From: Bryobacterales bacterium
GTDB lineage: Bacteria > Acidobacteriota > Terriglobia > Bryobacterales > Bryobacteraceae
Reading direction: 5' to 3'
DNA: 6,250 nt
Assembly: GCA_003487005.1 (NCBI GenBank)
Contig: DNFG01000237.1
Span: 1-6,250, forward strand
How positions within the stretch are numbered: the first letter of the stretch is position 1; every line of letters starts with the position of its first letter. The position numbers and the translations under genes are program-made. Positions 1-6,124 of the stretch are shown in pieces. The notes under the pieces are model-generated. The model did not search any database. It was given only the letters and a program-made list of their open reading frames with translations, and had not been told where the DNA came from.

Positions 1-270
1 ACGCCAGCCCGCCGCGCGCCCAGTTTGGCCTGCACCACCACCGCCGTGGCTGGACTGAGGTAATCCGGCGTGTCGGTGGCAACGATGATCCGGTCAAGCG
101 CGTCTGGCTCCAGCCCAGCCCGTTCCAGCGCCGCGCGCCCGGCGGCGACTGGCAGACCGTCACCACCCTGCCGGGCGCCACGACGACCTACCTGGACGCG
201 AGCACGAACGGCATCGCTTACGAGTACCGCCTGGCGGCGACGGCTTCGGGCCGGTCCTCGGCGTGGTCGC
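1..270 (+). other. Fibronectin type III domain with probable frameshift near position 60
   Basis: From about position 99 the downstream frame (starting at base 3) gives a convincing second half of an Fn3 domain, ending 'YEYRLAATASGRSSAWS'. Before about position 60 that same frame reads an unlikely His/Arg-rich stretch ('FGLHHHRRGW'), whereas frame 1 reads 'APSLACTTTAVAGLR', which matches the usual first strands of an Fn3 domain, and then stops at TAA 61-63. Adding one G to the GG at 59-60 joins 'TTTAVAGLR' to 'VIRRVGGNDDP' and restores one continuous domain. This is either a real disabling frameshift or a one-base sequencing or assembly error close to a contig end. The alternative is that frame 3 is correct and the frame-1 resemblance is chance. 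Confidence 0.55.
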
Positions 271-1730
271 GGTCGTTCTTGCCGTCGTCTCCGGCGCGGG
301 TCGAGATGCCGGTCGCGCAGGCCGGCGCGGCGGCACTGAACACGCTCGGCACGGCGCCGGACGTGAAAGGCGGCTATATTACTCTGGACCTCGAAGAGGG
401 CTCGGTGCCTTACGGGACCGCCGTTTTCACGCTGGTCCAGAATGGCGCGACGGTCTCCGAGGCGGCCGTGCCCGCTTCGCCGCCCACCACGCGCGCGCGC
501 CTGTTCATTGAACAGCGCAACGGGGTGACGGCGGCGTTGACGCAGTTTCTGGGGGCGGTCGACATCACCACGGGGATCGGCATTGCGAATCCCGGCGACC
601 AGCCTGCCGAACTCGATCTCGTGCTGCGGGACGCGCAGGGCCTGGTGGTGACCTCGGCGCGCGGCGCACTGCCGGCGCGCAACCACGCCGCGCTTCTGCT
701 GAACGACCTCAACGCTATCGCCCCCGGGTTCAATGTGCCGTCGTCGTTCGCCGCCGGCGCCGGCACCGGTTCGCTCGACATCACGAGCGATGTACCGGTC
801 TCGGTGATGGCGCTGCGAGCCACGATCAACCAGCGCAACGAGATTCTGTTCACTTCGACGCCGGTTGCCGATCTGACGCTGCCCGCGCCCGCCGGGCCGC
901 AGGTGTTTCCGCACCTGGCCGACGGCGGGGGATTCACCACGGCCCTGGCGCTGGTGAATCCGGCGGATCTGCCGCTCTCGGGCACGATCGAGTTCTTCGC
1001 CTCGACCGGCGGACCGCTGCCGGTGGCGCCGCGTGGCGGCGTGCCGGCGACCACCACGCGCTACCTGATTCCCCCGAATGGCGCGTGGCTGCTGGAATCG
1101 GACGGACGTCTGGAGACCCGCGCGGGCTGGATCCGACTGATTCCCGACGGCGCGCAGGGCGCGCCCTTCGGGGCCGGGGTATTCCGGCTTGGGCAGAATG
1201 GCGCGGTGGTCAGCGAGTCCGGGGTGCCCGCTTCGGCGCTGACGCCCTCATCGAGGGTCTTCATCGACCGGACCGCGGGCCGGGACACGGGCGTCGCCAT
1301 GGCCAACCCTTCGAATGTGCCGGTGAACGTGACACTCCGGGCTTACGCGCTGGACGGCATCACGCCGGTCACGCCAGCGCGGGTGGTGACCCTGCCAGCG
1401 CGGGGCCACCTCGCGGCCGTCTCGGGCGATCTGGTGGGCGCCCTTCCGGACGGGTTTACGGGCGTCCTCGCCATCGAAGCACCGGTGCCGATTGCCGCCC
1501 TGGCGCTCCGGTTCCTGGTCAACGAGCGCTCCGAACTGATCATGATGACGCTGCCGGTGGCCGATCTGACGCGGCCGGCGCCGTGGCCGGTCATCTTCCC
1601 GCATATCGCCGATGGTGGGGGCTTCCGGACGCAGATTCTGCTGCTGGGCCCCGCTTCGGCGTCGCTTTCGGTGGCATCCTTCTTCGATAGCGAGGGTCAA
1701 CCGCTGCCGGTGGCGGATCTGCCGCGTTAA
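3..1730 (+). CDS. Secreted Fn3/beta-repeat protein, C-terminal part (5' end off the window)
   Basis: The frame is open from the left edge to TAA at 1728-1730, so the gene starts outside the window; the TTG at 279 is internal. First comes the end of a fibronectin type III domain (about 99-270; 'RRAPGGDWQTV', 'YEYRLAATASGRSSAWS'). Counting residues from 279, there follow two long repeats (32-249 and 283-478), both carrying QNG(A)xVSExxVPAS (54-67, 306-319), LPARxH (131-136, 372-377), PVADLTxPAP (195-204, 426-435) and FPH(L/I)ADGGGF (210-219, 440-449). The composition is rich in Ala, Val, Gly, Pro and Thr, has no Cys, and suggests beta-sandwich units, as expected outside the cell. No C-terminal anchor or sorting tail is seen: it stops just after 'GQPLPVADLPR'. 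I recall similar C termini in Solibacter-type proteins of unknown function. Catalytic motifs are absent, so a binding or structural role is an inference. The coding call is secure; the function is not known. Confidence 0.85.
   Translation, partial: ASPPRAQFGLHHHRRGWTEVIRRVGGNDDPVKRVWLQPSPFQRRAPGGDWQTVTTLPGATTTYLDASTNGIAYEYRLAATASGRSSAWSRSFLPSSPARVEMPVAQAGAAALNTLGTAPDVKGGYITLDLEEGSVPYGTAVFTLVQNGATVSEAAVPASPPTTRARLFIEQRNGVTAALTQFLGAVDITTGIGIANPGDQPAELDLVLRDAQGLVVTSARGALPARNHAALLLNDLNAIAPGFNVPSSFAAGAGTGSLDITSDVPVSVMALRATINQRNEILFTSTPVADLTLPAPAGPQVFPHLADGGGFTTALALVNPADLPLSGTIEFFASTGGPLPVAPRGGVPATTTRYLIPPNGAWLLESDGRLETRAGWIRLIPDGAQGAPFGAGVFRLGQNGAVVSESGVPASALTPSSRVFIDRTAGRDTGVAMANPSNVPVNVTLRAYALDGITPVTPARVVTLPARGHLAAVSGDLVGALPDGFTGVLAIEAPVPIAALALRFLVNERSELIMMTLPVADLTRPAPWPVIFPHIADGGGFRTQILLLGPASASLSVASFFDSEGQPLPVADLPR
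372..1025 (+). repeat. Protein-level repeat, copy 1 (about 218 residues)
   Basis: This is the first of two long copies in the secreted protein, spaced 251 residues (753 bp) from the second. It runs from 'GYITLDLEEG' to 'GGPLPV'. It contains an A part ending 'VSEAAVPAS', a B part with 'TGIGIANP', 'LPARNH', 'VMALR' and 'PVADLTLPAP', and a C part beginning 'VFPHLADGGGF'. Compared with copy 2 it has extra residues after 'RLFIEQ' and after 'APGFNV'. The similarity is clear in protein but not strong over long stretches of DNA, which indicates an old duplication rather than a recent one. Confidence 0.75.
1125..1712 (+). repeat. Protein-level repeat, copy 2 (about 196 residues)
   Basis: This second copy has the same order of motifs as copy 1: 'GWIRLIPDG', 'QNGAVVSESGVPAS', 'TGVAMANPSNVP', 'LPARGH', 'ALALRFLVNERSE', 'PVADLTRPAP', 'IFPHIADGGGF' and 'GQPLPV'. 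It is shorter in the middle, with 'DGFTGVLAIE' replacing a longer loop. The protein ends six residues after it, so the last beta unit is only half the length of the internal ones. Spacing to copy 1 is 753 bp. Confidence 0.75.
1727..1730. other. Shared TTAA: overlapping convergent stop codons
   Basis: The plus-strand gene ends with TAA at 1728-1730 and the minus-strand gene ends with TAA read from 1729 down to 1727. Both stops are drawn from one palindromic TTAA, so there is no spacer and no room for a terminator outside the coding regions. I saw no strong hairpin with a T tract on either side. Confidence 0.85.
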
Positions 1731-1990
1731 CCGAGGGCTTCGTAGGGGCGGTAGCCGTTGTCGCGCAGGACGGCGCGGGCGGCTTCCGCGGCGTCGTCGG
1801 CGACGTAGAAAAAGGCGCCGACGCGCTCGGAGACGAAGATGATGCCGCCGCGGTAGGTGTCACACTCGACGAGGTAGTCGATTCCGGCCTGGGTCAGCAG
1901 CTCTTCGAGTTTTTTGGCCTCTCTGAGCTTTTTCGCGATGTAGAGCAGCAGGAGTTCCTGCTCGGCGAACTGATCGTCGACCCGGTGCAT
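1727..1990 (-). CDS. Small conserved protein, DUF2007-like alpha/beta fold
   Basis: This encodes 87 residues starting at ATG 1988-1990, with the Shine-Dalgarno-like GAAGG five bases upstream on the minus strand. An in-frame TGA lies nine codons upstream with no ATG, GTG or TTG between, so this is the most plausible start. The sequence predicts a long helix (about 8-35, 'LYIAKKLREAKKLEELL'), a strand ('GIDYLVECDTY', 36-46), a beta hairpin ('GGIIFVSERVGAFFYV', 48-63) and a final helix ('DDAAEAARAVLRDNG', 64-78). The pattern of a helix followed by 'L..AGI.Y.VE' resembles the DUF2007/putative signal-transducing small proteins, whose role is not established. There is no signal peptide or membrane segment, so it is probably cytoplasmic. 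It converges on the secreted-protein gene, overlapping it by four bases, and diverges from dprA. That it is a real gene is likely; the family name is tentative. Confidence 0.78.
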   Translation of the reverse strand: MHRVDDQFAEQELLLLYIAKKLREAKKLEELLTQAGIDYLVECDTYRGGIIFVSERVGAFFYVADDAAEAARAVLRDNGYRPYEALG

Positions 1991-2007
1991 GTAGACCTTC
2001 AGCGTAA

Positions 2008-2024
2008 CCCACCGTCAAGGTGGG
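2008..2024. promoter_or_regulatory. Perfect inverted repeat CCCACC-N5-GGTGGG before dprA
   Basis: CCCACC (2008-2013) and GGTGGG (2019-2024) are exact reverse complements around the 5-base loop GTCAA. The repeat lies in the short divergent spacer between the DUF2007-like gene and dprA, directly touching the upstream GTG start of dprA at 2025. As DNA it could be an operator for a dimeric regulator. As RNA it would form a 6-bp hairpin that buries the only Shine-Dalgarno-like bases (AAGG, 2017-2020) before that GTG. There is no T tract, so it is not a typical terminator. Its function is inferred only. Confidence 0.45.
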
Positions 2025-3236
2025 GTGAGAATTATCCGGGCTCCGGCGCACTTCTATAATGTGACTGCTTCTCCAGTTCCCGCTCCGGGTGTGGCCCTGC
2101 GCAGCGATGACGAGACCCTGCACTGGCTCGCGCTCCATCTGACGCCCGGCCTCGGGGCGCGCAAAACTCTCGATCTGCTGGCGACGTACCGGACGCCGCA
2201 GGCGATCTTCCGGGCTTCGGCGTCGGAATTGGCGGGGCAGGGGGTGCCGGGGGCGGTGGCGCGTTCGATCGCGTCGGGGTGCCTGTTCGAGGACGCGGCC
2301 AGCCAGCATGAGCGGATGGCCCGGGAGGGGGTCACGCTGCTGACGGTCCATGATGCCGCCTACCCGGAACTTCTTCGCCAGATCTTCGACCCGCCGGTGG
2401 TGTTGTTCGCGCGGGGGCGGATCGAGATCCTGGGCCGGGTGGGGGTGGCGATTGTCGGGAGCAGGCTGGCGTCCACTTACGGGAAGGCAGTGGCGGAGCG
2501 ATTGGCGACGGACCTGGCGGCGCGAGGGGTGACGGTGGTGTCGGGGATGGCGCGGGGGATCGACACGGCGGCGCATCTGGGGGCGCTCGCCGCGCAGGGG
2601 CCCACGCTGGCAGTGTATGGCTGCGGGGTGGACGTCGTGTATCCGCGCGAAAACCGCTCGCTGGCGGCGCGGTTGGGGGCGCAGGGGCTGATCCTGTCGG
2701 AATTTCCGATGGGCTCGCCGGCGTATCCGCAGAACTTTCCGATCCGGAACCGGGTGGTGAGCGGGCTTTCGGCGGGGGTGGTGGTGGTGGAGGGGACGCA
2801 GTATTCGGGGTCGGCGATCACGGCGCGGCTGGCGCTGGAGCAGAACCGGGAGGTGTTCGCGGTGCCCGGCAACATCACGGCGCAGCAGAGCTTTGGTCCT
2901 AACCTGTTGATCAAGCAGGGGGCGCAGCTTGTGCAGTCGGCTTCGGATATATTGGACGGGCTGCCGTGGGAGTGCCGGAAGCAGATCGCGGCGCAATCGA
3001 GTGGGCCGCCGCCGGCGGCGGAGCAGGCGGCGCTCGACTTTGGTCCGATGACGGGGGTGGCGCAGCAGGTTCTGCGGATTCTGAAGGTGGATACCGCGTT
3101 GAATCTGGACGACATCACTGAACTTTGCCCGGATGCGTCAAGTTCGGAAGTGATCGCGATGCTGTTTGAGCTGGAACTCGCCGGGTTGGTCCGGCAACTG
3201 CCCGGAAAGAGTTTTGTTAAAGTAATGGGCAGGTAG
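2025..3236 (+). CDS. dprA: DNA-processing protein DprA (Smf)
   Basis: DprA binds single-stranded DNA in the cytoplasm and loads RecA onto it, mainly in natural transformation; it occurs widely even in species not known to be competent. Counting from GTG 2025 (403 residues): an N-terminal helical domain (about 28-110, 'LHWLALHLTPGLGARK'); the Rossmann-like core with 'VAIVGSR' (141-147), 'VVSGMARGIDTAAHLGAL' (171-188), 'YGCGVDVVYPREN' (198-210), 'LSEFPMG' (224-230), 'QNFPIRNRVVSGLS' (236-249) and 'AVPGNI' (279-284); a Pro/Ala linker (about 324-340); and a C-terminal winged-helix domain (about 345-400). All core signatures are intact and the length is normal. GTG 2025 has AAGG four bases upstream, but the first 22 residues are poorly conserved in appearance. 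GTG 2091, giving 'MALRSDDETLHWLAL', fits the family's N terminus better but lacks a Shine-Dalgarno. It lies 212 bp before topA in the same direction. Confidence 0.95.
   Translation: MRIIRAPAHFYNVTASPVPAPGVALRSDDETLHWLALHLTPGLGARKTLDLLATYRTPQAIFRASASELAGQGVPGAVARSIASGCLFEDAASQHERMAREGVTLLTVHDAAYPELLRQIFDPPVVLFARGRIEILGRVGVAIVGSRLASTYGKAVAERLATDLAARGVTVVSGMARGIDTAAHLGALAAQGPTLAVYGCGVDVVYPRENRSLAARLGAQGLILSEFPMGSPAYPQNFPIRNRVVSGLSAGVVVVEGTQYSGSAITARLALEQNREVFAVPGNITAQQSFGPNLLIKQGAQLVQSASDILDGLPWECRKQIAAQSSGPPPAAEQAALDFGPMTGVAQQVLRILKVDTALNLDDITELCPDASSSEVIAMLFELELAGLVRQLPGKSFVKVMGR
2032..2060 (+). promoter_or_regulatory. Candidate promoter with TATAAT for dprA
   Basis: A perfect -10 consensus TATAAT sits at 2055-2060 in otherwise GC-rich DNA, with a weak -35-like TTATCC (3 of 6 matches) at 2032-2037 and a 17-base spacer. 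Transcription would begin near 2067. On the minus strand the same stretch offers GATAAT (2036 down to 2031), a 5-of-6 match to -10 with no clear -35, which could serve the divergent small gene. If the plus-strand promoter is real, dprA cannot begin at the GTG at 2025 on this transcript and GTG 2091 becomes the likely start. Confidence 0.4.
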
Positions 3237-3297
3237 ACCGGCCGCACGATTGGCCGGACCAAGGCGGGCCCGTTCCGGGCGCCGGCAACCGGTTCAT

Positions 3298-3325
3298 CCG
3301 GTCCACCCGCGGCACCGCGGACCGG
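3298..3325 (+). terminator. GC-rich hairpin after dprA (possible terminator without T tract)
   Basis: CCGGTCC (3298-3304) pairs with GGACCGG (3319-3325), and inside it GCGG (3309-3312) pairs with CCGC (3315-3318), leaving a small bulge and a tight loop. Another GGACC at 3255-3259 could instead pair with the GGTCC arm, so two mutually exclusive folds are possible. No run of T follows, so it is not a canonical Rho-independent terminator. It may slow or partly stop read-through from dprA, or protect a 3' end. Confidence 0.4.
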
Positions 3326-3354
3326 CAGAGGGGCGAAAGCGCATCTGCGCGCAT

Positions 3355-3386
3355 TTGAGTCCTGGTTCTTCAAGCTCGTGTATACT
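3355..3386 (+). promoter_or_regulatory. Candidate topA promoter
   Basis: TATACT (5 of 6 to the -10 consensus) lies at 3381-3386, 62 bases before the topA start, in the least GC-rich part of the spacer. The nearest -35-like element is TTGAGT at 3355-3360 (4 of 6), but the 20-base spacing is longer than the usual 16-18, so the pair is imperfect. Transcription would begin near 3393 and leave a leader of about 56 bases. Confidence 0.4.
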
Positions 3387-3420
3387 TGGGTCCGCGGAGT
3401 CCTGTGCAGACGGGGCTGCA

Positions 3421-3459
3421 ATGCACCCTACGAAAGTGTGGTTGATCGATGGCTGGTAA
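3421..3459 (+). CDS. Possible 12-codon leader ORF overlapping the topA start
   Basis: ATG at 3421 opens a 12-codon frame (MHPTKVWLIDGW) that stops with TAA at 3457-3459, overlapping the first 11 bases of topA in another frame. Four G residues (3412-3415) stand five bases before its ATG and could act as a weak ribosome site, whereas topA's own ATG has no obvious Shine-Dalgarno in the right place. This would allow translational coupling, with ribosomes ending at 3459 restarting at 3449. It may equally be a chance frame; the sequence shows only the geometry. Confidence 0.25.
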   Translation: MHPTKVWLIDGW

Positions 3460-6106
3460 AGCACTGGTAATCGTCGAATCCCCGACGAAGGCAAAGACCA
3501 TCACGAAGTTTCTCGGCAAGGATTTTGTCGTCCGGGCGTCGATGGGCCATGTCCGGGACCTGCCCGAGAATGCGGCGGATATCCCTCTCAAACTAAAGAA
3601 GGAACCCTGGGCCCGGTTGGGGGTGAACGTCGAGCAGAACTTCGAGCCGCTGTATGTGGTTTCGCGCACCCGGAAGGACCAGGTGAAGGAACTGCAGGCG
3701 CTGTTGAAGGACGCTCCGGAACTGTACCTGGCGACTGACGAGGACCGGGAAGGGGAGTCGATCAGTTGGCACCTGTCCGAACTGCTGAAACCGAAGGTCC
3801 CAACACGGCGCCTGGTTTTCAACGAAATCACCAAGGAAGCGATCCAGCACGCGCTGGAGAGTGCCCGGGACATCGACCTGGATCTGGTGCGGGCGCAGGA
3901 GACGCGCCGGATCATCGACCGGCTGTTCGGCTACGAAGTCAGTCCGCTGTTGTGGAAGAAGATGACGCCCGGGCTGAGCGCGGGGCGGGTGCAGAGCGTG
4001 GCGGTCCGGTTGCTGGTGGAGCGGGAGCGGGCGCGGATCCGGTTTCACTCGGCCGATTACTGGTCGGTGCGCGCGAAGGTTGAAAAGCCGGGCGCGCAGC
4101 CTGCATTTGATATCGAACTGCTCAATCTGGCGGGCAAACGGGTGGCCACGAGCCGGGATTTCAACCCCGATACCGGGCTTCTGGATGATCCGGGCGCACT
4201 CGTGCTGCTGGACCGGGCGGGCGCGGAGCGGATCACCGGACTGCTGAATCAGGGTCCGGTGACGGTAGCCAGCGTCGAACAGAAGCCTTTCACGCAGCGG
4301 CCCGCGGCGCCGTTTGTCACTTCCACGCTGCAGATGGAGGCCAACGCCAAGCTCCGCTACTCGGCCAAGCGGACAATGCAGATCGCGCAGCAGTTGTATG
4401 AGAACGGTCTCATTACCTACATGAGAACGGACTCGACCTTTTTGTCCGACGAAGCGCTTCGGGGCGCGCGTTCGCTGATCGAGCAGAAGTTCGGCCGCGA
4501 GTACCTGCTGCCCTCGGCGCGCACGTACGAAACCAAGGTTCGCAATGCCCAGGAGGCGCACGAGGCGATCCGTCCGGCCGGCGAAAGCTACCGCGACCCG
4601 GCCGAAGTGCGCGCCACCCTCGGCGAAGAGGCTTTCCGGCTCTATGAACTGATCTATATGCGCACGGTCGCCAGCCAGATGCCGGACGCGCAGGGCACGA
4701 CGACGACCGTGCTGGTGAATGCCGGCGATGCGCAGTTCCGGGCGTCGGGGCGGACGTTTACATTCCCCGGTTTCCGCCGCGCGTACCTGGCGAGCGCCGA
4801 AGAAGAAGCGAACGAACTGAACCATGGCTTTCCGGCTCTGGCCGCCGGGGACGCCCTCCGTTGTGTGGCTGCGGAGCCTCTGGAGCGCGCCACGCAGCCT
4901 CCGAACCGGTTCACGGAAGGCTCGCTGATCAAGGAACTCGAGCGGTTGGGCATCGGGCGGCCGTCCACGTGGGCTTCGATCGTGGAACTGGTGCTGAATC
5001 GCGCCTACGCGTTCAAGAAGGGTACCGCGCTGGTGCCGACGTTCACCGCCATGGCGGTGGTCGGCCTGCTGGAGAACCATTTCGACAACTTCCTCGATTA
5101 CGAATACACAGCGCGCCTCGAAGACGACCTCGACGCCATTTCCCGGGGCGAAGAGACGAGCCTGGAGTATCTGAAGGGCTTCTACTTCGGCGAGGGCGAC
5201 GATCTGCCGGGCCTGAAGACCCTCGTCAAGCTGGGTGAAGAGAAGATCGACCCCCGCATTATCAATGGTTTACCGCTGGGCGAGGTGGACGGCCGCCAGG
5301 TCCAGGTCCGGATTGGCCGCTATGGCCCCTTCATCACCGACGGTGAGCGGCGGGCGAGTGTCCCCGATCTGATGCCGCCCGACGAATTGACGCTCGCGAA
5401 GGCCCTTGAAATGATCGAAACGGCCTCGAAGGAGCCCGAAAGTCTCGGTTTGCACCCCGAATTCGGGATGCCGATCTATCTCAAGGTGGGCCGCTTCGGC
5501 CCTTACGTGCAGTTGGGGGACGGCCGCGATGGCGCCAAACCCAAAATCGCGTCCCTGATTCAGGGCACCAGCCTCGATCAGGTGGATCTGCACCATGCCG
5601 TCAAATTGCTGAGCCTGCCGAGGAACCTCGGTCCGAATCCGGACTCGGGCGAGAAGGTGGTGGCCGCCAATGGCCGGTTTGGCCCCTACGTGCAGTCCGG
5701 CACCGAAACCCGGAGTCTCCCGGCGGACCTTTCGCCGATCGACGTGACACTCGAACAGGCTGTCGAACTGCTTCGTCAGCCCAAGACCCGGGGCCGGGGC
5801 GCCGCCCGCGCCCAGACCACGCTCAAGGAACTGGGCGACCACCCGGCGAAGAATGTACCGGTCAAAGTGCTGACCGGCCGCTATGGCCCATATATAACTG
5901 ACGGCGAGATCAACGCGACCGTCCCTCGGGGTGTCGATCCTCTCGAACTGACGATGGAGCAGGCCGTGACGCTGCTCGCTGAACGCGCCCAGAAGATCGC
6001 CGACCAGGGCGGTTTGCCGGTGAAGCGGACGGCGCGCAAGGCGACGAAGAAAGCCGCCAAAAAGACGGCTAAAAAGGCGGTCAAAAAGGCCGCCAAGACC
6101 ACCTGA
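3449..6106 (+). CDS. topA: DNA topoisomerase I (type IA), zinc-finger-free
   Basis: This enzyme relaxes negatively supercoiled DNA by cutting one strand and passing the other through, using a 5'-phosphotyrosine link and Mg2+. The start is fixed by an in-frame TGA two codons upstream (3443-3445). The protein has 885 residues. The TOPRIM domain (about 4-120) shows 'VIVESPTKAKTI' with Glu10 and Lys14 and the metal triad 'DEDREGE' (Asp97, Asp99, Glu101). The DNA-gate domains follow, with 'MTPGLSAGRVQSVAVRLL' (172-189), the active site 'GLITYMRTDS' with nucleophile Tyr324 and Arg326, and 'AHEAIRP' (370-376). 'FTEGSLIKELERLGIGRPST' (488-507) is canonical. The C-terminal part has four Topo_C repeats marked by GR(Y/F)GP(F/Y) at 623, 681, 742 and 810, then a Lys/Ala tail (859-885). 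No C4 zinc motifs exist; the only Cys is at 472. This resembles the mycobacterial layout rather than that of E. coli. All catalytic residues are present. Confidence 0.97.
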   Translation: MAGKALVIVESPTKAKTITKFLGKDFVVRASMGHVRDLPENAADIPLKLKKEPWARLGVNVEQNFEPLYVVSRTRKDQVKELQALLKDAPELYLATDEDREGESISWHLSELLKPKVPTRRLVFNEITKEAIQHALESARDIDLDLVRAQETRRIIDRLFGYEVSPLLWKKMTPGLSAGRVQSVAVRLLVERERARIRFHSADYWSVRAKVEKPGAQPAFDIELLNLAGKRVATSRDFNPDTGLLDDPGALVLLDRAGAERITGLLNQGPVTVASVEQKPFTQRPAAPFVTSTLQMEANAKLRYSAKRTMQIAQQLYENGLITYMRTDSTFLSDEALRGARSLIEQKFGREYLLPSARTYETKVRNAQEAHEAIRPAGESYRDPAEVRATLGEEAFRLYELIYMRTVASQMPDAQGTTTTVLVNAGDAQFRASGRTFTFPGFRRAYLASAEEEANELNHGFPALAAGDALRCVAAEPLERATQPPNRFTEGSLIKELERLGIGRPSTWASIVELVLNRAYAFKKGTALVPTFTAMAVVGLLENHFDNFLDYEYTARLEDDLDAISRGEETSLEYLKGFYFGEGDDLPGLKTLVKLGEEKIDPRIINGLPLGEVDGRQVQVRIGRYGPFITDGERRASVPDLMPPDELTLAKALEMIETASKEPESLGLHPEFGMPIYLKVGRFGPYVQLGDGRDGAKPKIASLIQGTSLDQVDLHHAVKLLSLPRNLGPNPDSGEKVVAANGRFGPYVQSGTETRSLPADLSPIDVTLEQAVELLRQPKTRGRGAARAQTTLKELGDHPAKNVPVKVLTGRYGPYITDGEINATVPRGVDPLELTMEQAVTLLAERAQKIADQGGLPVKRTARKATKKAAKKTAKKAVKKAAKTT
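6023..6103 (+). other. Histone-H1-like Lys/Ala tail of TopA
   Basis: The last 27 residues of TopA (859-885) consist almost only of Lys, Ala, Thr and Arg, in a loose KKA(A/T/V) rhythm ('KKAAKKTAKKAVKKAAKTT'). The DNA shows matching near-repeats of AAG/AAA-rich codons about every 12 bases. Such tails are known on actinobacterial TopA and on H1-like proteins, where they bind DNA without sequence preference. Here it probably helps processivity in the absence of zinc fingers; that function is inferred. Confidence 0.7.
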
Positions 6107-6124
6107 ACGCGTTCTAAAGCGTTC
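6105..6124. terminator. Small hairpin spanning both convergent stops at the topA 3' end
   Basis: GAACGC (6105-6110) and GCGTTC (6119-6124) form a 6-bp stem with an 8-base loop that contains the stop codon of the minus-strand gene. Its first two bases are the last two of the topA stop codon. Being symmetric it could act on transcripts from both sides, but no T tract follows on either strand, so termination is only a guess. Confidence 0.25.

Noticed and set aside
279..281. TTG at 279 as the true start of the first gene
   Set aside because: The same frame continues upstream without a stop into clear Fn3 sequence, so this codon is internal.
410..1057. Minus-strand frame of 215 codons in the secreted-protein gene
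   Set aside because: It is antisense to repeat copy 1, where the plus-strand reading is confirmed by its similarity to copy 2.
2013..2018. TTGACG on the minus strand as a -35 box for the small gene
   Set aside because: A -10 at the right distance would fall on the ATG itself (TCTACA), placing the transcript start inside the gene.
1860..2996. Long minus-strand frame (378 codons) across dprA
   Set aside because: Its product is Arg/His/Pro-rich with no recognisable motif, and it overlaps both the well-supported dprA and the small minus-strand gene. It is a by-product of high GC content.
3593..5080. Minus-strand frame of 495 codons inside topA
   Set aside because: It lies fully antisense to the conserved catalytic core of TopA; the composition is typical of antisense frames in GC-rich genes, with no domain pattern.
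6056..6096. A-rich near-repeats at the end of topA as a possible CRISPR or tandem-repeat element
   Set aside because: They are explained by Lys/Ala codon runs in the TopA tail; the units are short, imperfect and without spacers.
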